Source: Straminergon stramineum
Lineage: Eukaryota > Streptophyta > Bryopsida > Hypnales > Calliergonaceae
DNA: 64,000 bases
Direction: 5' to 3'
NCBI GenBank assembly: GCA_963920665.1
Contig: OY987265.1
Location: forward strand, 11,475,001-11,539,000
Shown: positions 59,101 through 64,000 of the stretch, in pieces
How the letters are laid out: each line of letters opens with the position of its first letter
Numbering within the stretch: the stretch's first letter is position 1
Made by a program: the position numbers and the translations under genes
The notes under the pieces: model-generated
Databases searched by the model: none
Told to the model about the DNA's origin: nothing
Seen by the model: only the letters and a program-made list of their open reading frames with translations

Positions 59101-59216
59101 CTTTCGTGAAATCTTTTGAATGTGGGTTTTTATTATGCGCGTGTGTGTCATGTAGATTTATGAACGAGAATGTGATGCAACCGAGCATGGTTGGCGAAGT
59201 ACCGAAAGCGGATTAG
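56159..59216 (+). CDS. Secretory-pathway single-span membrane protein, nine exons, unknown function
   Basis: Exons: 56159-56287, 56847-56909, 57170-57225, 57462-57549, 57724-57782, 57972-58079, 58488-58543, 58672-58735 and 59156-59216 (stop TAG 59214-59216). They join in frame through GT-AG introns of 128-559 bp to 227 residues. Residues 1-24 form a signal peptide (LLLFYLGLLSFTGVFA core). A globular lumenal or extracellular domain (about 25-170) contains GQFHGQITSWLDQLGRHCPK, VVMPLPKPVGYT, SFQFGREKYLTPWLLVI and DPEDWPKHILVQYTW. A membrane span lies at about 176-199, followed by a basic short tail (SKDKLSRFMNENV). Type I topology is expected. Conserved-looking motifs and consistent splicing make it a real gene, but I cannot name the family. 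The donor choices at exons 3 and 5 were set by reading frame. The start was chosen because the signal peptide follows it directly; an in-frame GTG-less extension upstream is not supported. Confidence 0.8.
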
Positions 59217-60596
59217 AGCAAGTCTTGTACAGACAAAAACCGCTTATCTTGATTTGAGGCTGTGCCTGAGCTGTTAATAGTGTGGCGGTTTGGAACTGTG
59301 CACATCGGGATGTGCTTGTGCCGAGACAAGTTTGGAGTCTGGAACCAGGACTATGCCAGGGTTGAAAAGCTTAGAAGAGCGTGCCGAGAATCAGAGTCCT
59401 GATGAAGGAAGTAGAGCGCGGCTAGCGATGTATACTTCGGCAACAAAATAGTGCTCAAAAATCTCGTCCTTGCCATTAGCTTAAGTATTGTTGGTTTCCG
59501 TCATTTCTAATCTTGGATGCCTCTGATAGATACTCTTGGAGAATGGAAAAAAATCACAGTATCATCACCTGCCTGTCCTGGTTTCTGCGACTTGTCCTGT
59601 ATATGCCTTCTTTCAGGTTCATTACATGAGTTATGAAGCTGCATTACTGTATCTTGAAACCTTCTTGCATCTCGGCTGAGAGTGCCATGTATTTGAAATG
59701 GTGCTTCTGTACTCTTCTCATTATGCACGTAATCTGAGTGCCGTTCTTTTGCCAGCCTATTCTTTGGTGTTTTCTTTAAGGTTCGTGCAAATCTGTCATC
59801 ATCAATGGGGTTTTCAATTGAAGAGGCTTCTGGTACCAACATTGGATACAACTAGTGAATTTGGGAGTATATTGCAACTTTGTAGACCTGCGATTGCGCT
59901 GGTCAATGACGGGGTTTTGAATTTTTAAGTACCCGTTGATGGATGGCTTCGTTGGCAAGCAGCTCCTGGCCTATATTTATTCTGCAGAGTCTATCTTTTC
60001 GCATGTCAGGATCTTTTCATTGTTTGAATCTCAGTTCTTGCAATTTGGATTCAACTTTGTGTCGTAGGAAGGAATGCCGTATAGGATGCTTGAACCCTAA
60101 ACCCTTCTTGACCAATCAATTTTGAATTCAGATAGCTGGCAAGTATATAAGGGAAGCATATTTCTTTAGCAAGTAAGGTGACCAAAGCACAAGGGAATGC
60201 TTTCTAAAATGTTACATTTCCGTGACATAGGTATGGCGCGAATGTTGAAGAACTAAGTGCAGACATCAAGCGTTTGTCACTTATCAATTGTAAGATATCT
60301 AAATCTGTAACTTTGCTTATGAATTTGCTATCGATTGTTCAAAACACTCTAGAGCAACGGGGAGTCTGCACTCTCTCCATTGTTTAGGGTTTCAATTTCC
60401 ATTTATTCGTGCATGTACCCAAAGCTTGACACATTGTAAGCTGCATTGCTCAATTTGGGTAAAAAAAGGAGAAAAAATCAGTAATGCTCTCAATCTTGAG
60501 CTCTAGATGTTGTATCGAGAGTATCAAGATTCTTTTTGCAAGTATATATGAAAGTAGATTCTCAAGAATGTTCTGATTACCCTCGGTTTTGTTGCA
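59217..60596. other. 3' flank of the membrane-protein gene
   Basis: Moderate GC with the texture of UTR or old genic DNA. A 114-codon minus-strand open stretch at 59507-59851 is hydrophilic with no domain. No further exon could be tied to the gene, whose frame closes at 59216. Confidence 0.4.
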
Positions 60597-60870
60597 TTGT
60601 TTGCAGAGATTGTGCAATGGGATCTCATTGTCAAATTAAGACTATACCAACTGCAGGAAGCCAATTCCCAATTATATCTACACTTCTACAGCATCACCAT
60701 GAAACTTAAGTATGTGGATCCAGGCTACAAGACAATGCGTTCCGGGGTTCAAAGTAGCCAGCTTCACTCCAAAGGATTCAACTGACAAGTACTGTACAAT
60801 GGTCGCACTCACAGTCGTATTCCAACAGTCGACACATAATGGCGATTGCTACCGTATTCAGGACTCCTTC
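60597..60870 (+). pseudogene. Frameshifted fragment resembling ATP-dependent phosphofructokinase
   Basis: One frame reads HFYSITMKLKYVDPGY; plant PFK has a comparable H-F...M-x-L-K-Y-x-D-P-x-Y segment before the substrate-binding region. A shift into a second frame gives STDKYCTMVALTV, comparable to the family's S-D-N-x-Y-C-T-x-L-A-Q-S-A, and a third frame gives HIMAIATVF, comparable to H-G-A-M-A-G-Y-T. The three pieces are in the right order and spacing but out of frame, and key small residues are changed, so it cannot be functional. It is preceded by TTTGCAG, an acceptor-like sequence at about 60600. Resemblance is judged by eye from memory of the family; another origin is possible. Confidence 0.4.
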
Positions 60871-60933
60871 AATATCACTTTTACATGCAACATTATTTCG
60901 GTTGTTACAGTGTTAGAAAATTTCATGTTATGA

Positions 60934-63900
60934 TGTATAAGTTTTATTTTTATGCAATAAGTTGTTGGAAAGCAATAATTTTTTGGGAGAGATTGTTTAA
61001 CTACAGATTCTCCACTTTTCAGTGGGTGAAATCATTTTCATTGCTAGGAAATTGCTAGAAATACTTAGGATGATATGTTTCTTTTTTTGCATGAATGTGC
61101 ATACTTTTGGATGATAAAAAAAATTCATCAGTGTTTTACATGTTTTTCATGGATGTAAATAGCTTCATCTCTCTTGTGAAGATCACTTAGTTTGTGCTCT
61201 ACCCAACAAAAATGTAAAAAGTTCATCACATGTAGTTTGGGCACCTAGGTTGTGACCTTGAAGGAGTTGGAGTGTATTTTATATGGAGTATCTGATTTGG
61301 AAAGGATTGTGAATTCTACAACATTTCCATTTATGCTTTAAGTGCACTTATTTGCATGCCATCCCTTACAATGTATTTTGTGTAACAATCCAAGGATATG
61401 GCTAGCTATTCTGTCCAATAGACTCTTAATTCGCAATGGTCTTTGGAGAACTGTTATGATTAGTTGTAGTAGCATGACTTGTGGGACCTTACACATTATG
61501 AAATGATGCTAGGTGATTACTTTGGACACTTTGAAGAAGGGATTTCTATTGCTTTTTGACCTAAATCCCAATTAGTAATAATATTGCAGATCAAACTTGA
61601 TTTATACTCTCAATTAGATTGTAAAATTAGTTTTACTTCAAAATTAAGATTGCAACACTTATTAATTCCTACGAAATTCATAAAATATATTAATATTGAA
61701 ACCTATACTAATTTACATATATTACAAATAGTGTCTTGCACAAGAATAAGATAAATCAATGTAGCTAACAATCTAATGTGTCATTGAAATGTGCCCTAAA
61801 GTATATTAAGATGATGAGCTTCAAATGCATGTAGACATGCTTTACTCATTGATAGACTCACATACATTTCATACCAATTGCTCAAGTTAAAGCTAGACAC
61901 AATGATTTTCATTCTTTTAAGTAATTGATATTAGTTCCTTATATTAATTGTATACACTTATATATGCATTTTAAATAATGTGATAGGGAATCATATGTAT
62001 TCCCAACAACAAGCTTTGTTCTTCAAATGGTGTGCATTTTAATCTTTAAATCTAGAAAGTAATCTAGGATTAGTGAAACATGACTAAGTTTGAAAATTTG
62101 TGCTTCAACCTTTGTAGTCAATTGAGGTTGGAAATTGAAATGTTTGATGTAGAACTTCTATTGCCATTTTTTCAAGATCTTTAGCACTGTATTGGACAAA
62201 ACAATTATTTTTCCCACTTGGTTCAAAAGGTAGAGGAAGAGATCGACCACATGTCTAAGAGATTGTGCCCCTATCATATGGATGCAATCAAAATATGCCA
62301 TGTACATTTTCCTACAATTAGATTAGATTAGATTTCTTTGACCATCAATCTACAAACTATATAAGATGTACATTTAATACAAACCTTAAATAATTACTTG
62401 TCTTGTATCTATAATACTTTATGATCTACAAGTATTAGAATCCCATAAGTACTTCTTATTTGCTTGAGACTTTAGTTACCTTTTTAATATTGAATTATTC
62501 AAGATTACAACATCCTCATTGAAAATATGCTAGAGAACTAAAATCTAGAACCTTCTTGAAGAAAAGGTAAGATTTCTTTTGTTTTTTTAATTAGTCTAAA
62601 TAATTTCCTAAACCAATCTCTTGATTTGGATCACCTAATCAAATACTTGATTTCTTCACAAATACTAATACTATAATTATTCTTTTCAGTCATGAAATAG
62701 ATCTCAACAAAATAGATCTCTTTTCTATTTTCCTTTTACAATATCCATTTGGGGAATAGGACAAATTAGATGAGGTAAACATAAATAAAGTAACTATACT
62801 TAAAGTTGTTTGAATATGCATTAATTTTAGCATGATTCCATTCATCAAATTAAGATGAATTATGTGGATTTTGGTGGCCATTGAATGAGGATTTCAAATT
62901 CTTTTGTGGTGTGTATTTTTTAGAAAAAATATAAATAAATTACAAATTAATGAGATTTAAATAGAGAAGTATTCATTTTAGGCAAGAGTGGAGATGGTCT
63001 AATTTAGTAATAAATTCAAAATTAGATGTGTTTATCTTACTTATTCTAATAATTGTATACATATTGGTTGTCCCAAGGTTGGAAAGTGGAGACAAGGAAA
63101 TGAAAACACCTTTGACATACATAAAAGATTTGTTGCTTTCCTAGGAACTAGACTAGATTATCAAATCTAGGCATATTTACTAGTAATGTATGGTTCTAGT
63201 AGATTATTGATGTTACTAATTTGGTTACATTAAATACATAACATTCATGAGTAGTAGTGCAATGACATCTTTTAAGTGAAATGTCAATAAAAATTATTTC
63301 CAATAAAGTCATCTTGAATCAAGCAAAATTAGAGTAGGGACTTATTCTTAGAATCAAAGACAATGATTCATTGGTGGGAAGTACTCTCACTTGTTCAAAG
63401 TGTAGTCGACTCTATAAAAGAAGAAAGCTATTGTTAAAAGTCATTCAAATTAGGTTTATTGACATTATTTTATTGATAAAAAAGTATGAGTCTAATGAAT
63501 AATATTGGGAATAAACCTTAATTGGTTATTTGGAGACAATGTTGACTTTAAAGATGACTCAAAGATTCAAATGTTTCATTTCATTCCAATTTAGGGGTCC
63601 TCAATTTGTTTTATCTAGAATGAGATGCATTCATTTGTTAGTTACTCTACATTCTTATGAACTTACTTAATGGCAATATGTTCAATGCAAAGAAAACAAC
63701 CCTCATAAACAAGCATCAAATGGAAGATTAAATCATTTCTATCAATAAATTCAAGAAGTTGTTTGTAATTATCTAATTTTTTTAATAAAATGAAGATTCT
63801 AGTCTTAGTTAAGGAATGCACAAGCACTCCATGGTGACACAAACATAGTGGTGAGGCTCCAACACCAACTTCACTACTTATAGCCATAATGACTTACTAT

Positions 63901-64000
63901 GGCACCATTTGGGAATAAGGAGGGAGACAACTCCTCCTCATAATACTCTCTATGGTATTTGTCAAACCTCCCCCCATTCTAGGGGTCCTTGGGACATCCA
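60934..64000. other. AT-rich DNA to the window end, nothing recognised
   Basis: No gene, RNA gene or bounded element seen. Small open stretches (62690-62881, 63663-63887) have no motif. The last 60 bases become C-rich and may be the start of another repeat. Confidence 0.4.

Noticed and set aside
59507..59851. 114-codon minus-strand open frame
   Set aside because: Hydrophilic with no recognisable domain, no splice partners, antisense in the 3' flank of a supported gene.

Overview
The window is nuclear DNA of a land plant. Reading frames are split by GT-AG introns, an intron-free plant-type cytochrome P450 is present, and the rest is AT-rich and full of decayed plant transposons (CACTA-type, MULE/SWIM-type, large LTR-type). 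The introns I could define are short (about 120-560 bp). The species cannot be read from the sequence; a lineage with compact introns, such as a bryophyte, would fit, but this is only a guess.

Layout: two genic islands flank a repeat desert. Left island (1-7.8 kb): the 3' part of a dCMP deaminase gene on + (eight exons, 1-1968), a single-exon CYP86-clan (CYP94-like) P450 on - (3546-5219) and a two-exon small gene for a 64-residue protein on - (6578-6835). Right island (about 55.4-61 kb): a nine-exon gene on + for a 227-residue secretory-pathway membrane protein (56159-59216), followed by a frameshifted fragment resembling the C-terminal part of ATP-dependent phosphofructokinase (60597-60870). 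The genes belong to unrelated processes (nucleotide metabolism, fatty-acid or oxylipin oxidation, secretory pathway), so no operon-like or pathway cluster is implied.

The desert (about 8-55 kb) is mostly mobile DNA. (i) A family of very long LTR-like units with TG...CA ends (TGTGAG...CTCACA) and an internal TATA box: R1 10283-12869 (+), R5 24967-25728 (-), R2 31408-36270 (-), R3 41011-44944 (-), R4 45408-48275 (+). I see no reading frames or primer-binding site in them, so they look like solo LTRs or LARD-like remains. (ii) A CACTA-like non-autonomous family carrying a long internal hairpin: 15076-18143, 23965-24966, 38638-39552, 48397-49544. The last has a 3-bp target duplication and a perfect 55-bp inverted repeat. 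(iii) Foldback or MITE elements with target duplications at 16038-16120, 20173-20502 and 47420-47833. (iv) A decayed MULE/SWIM zinc-finger transposase at about 22176-23860. No tRNA, rRNA, CRISPR or organellar gene was seen.
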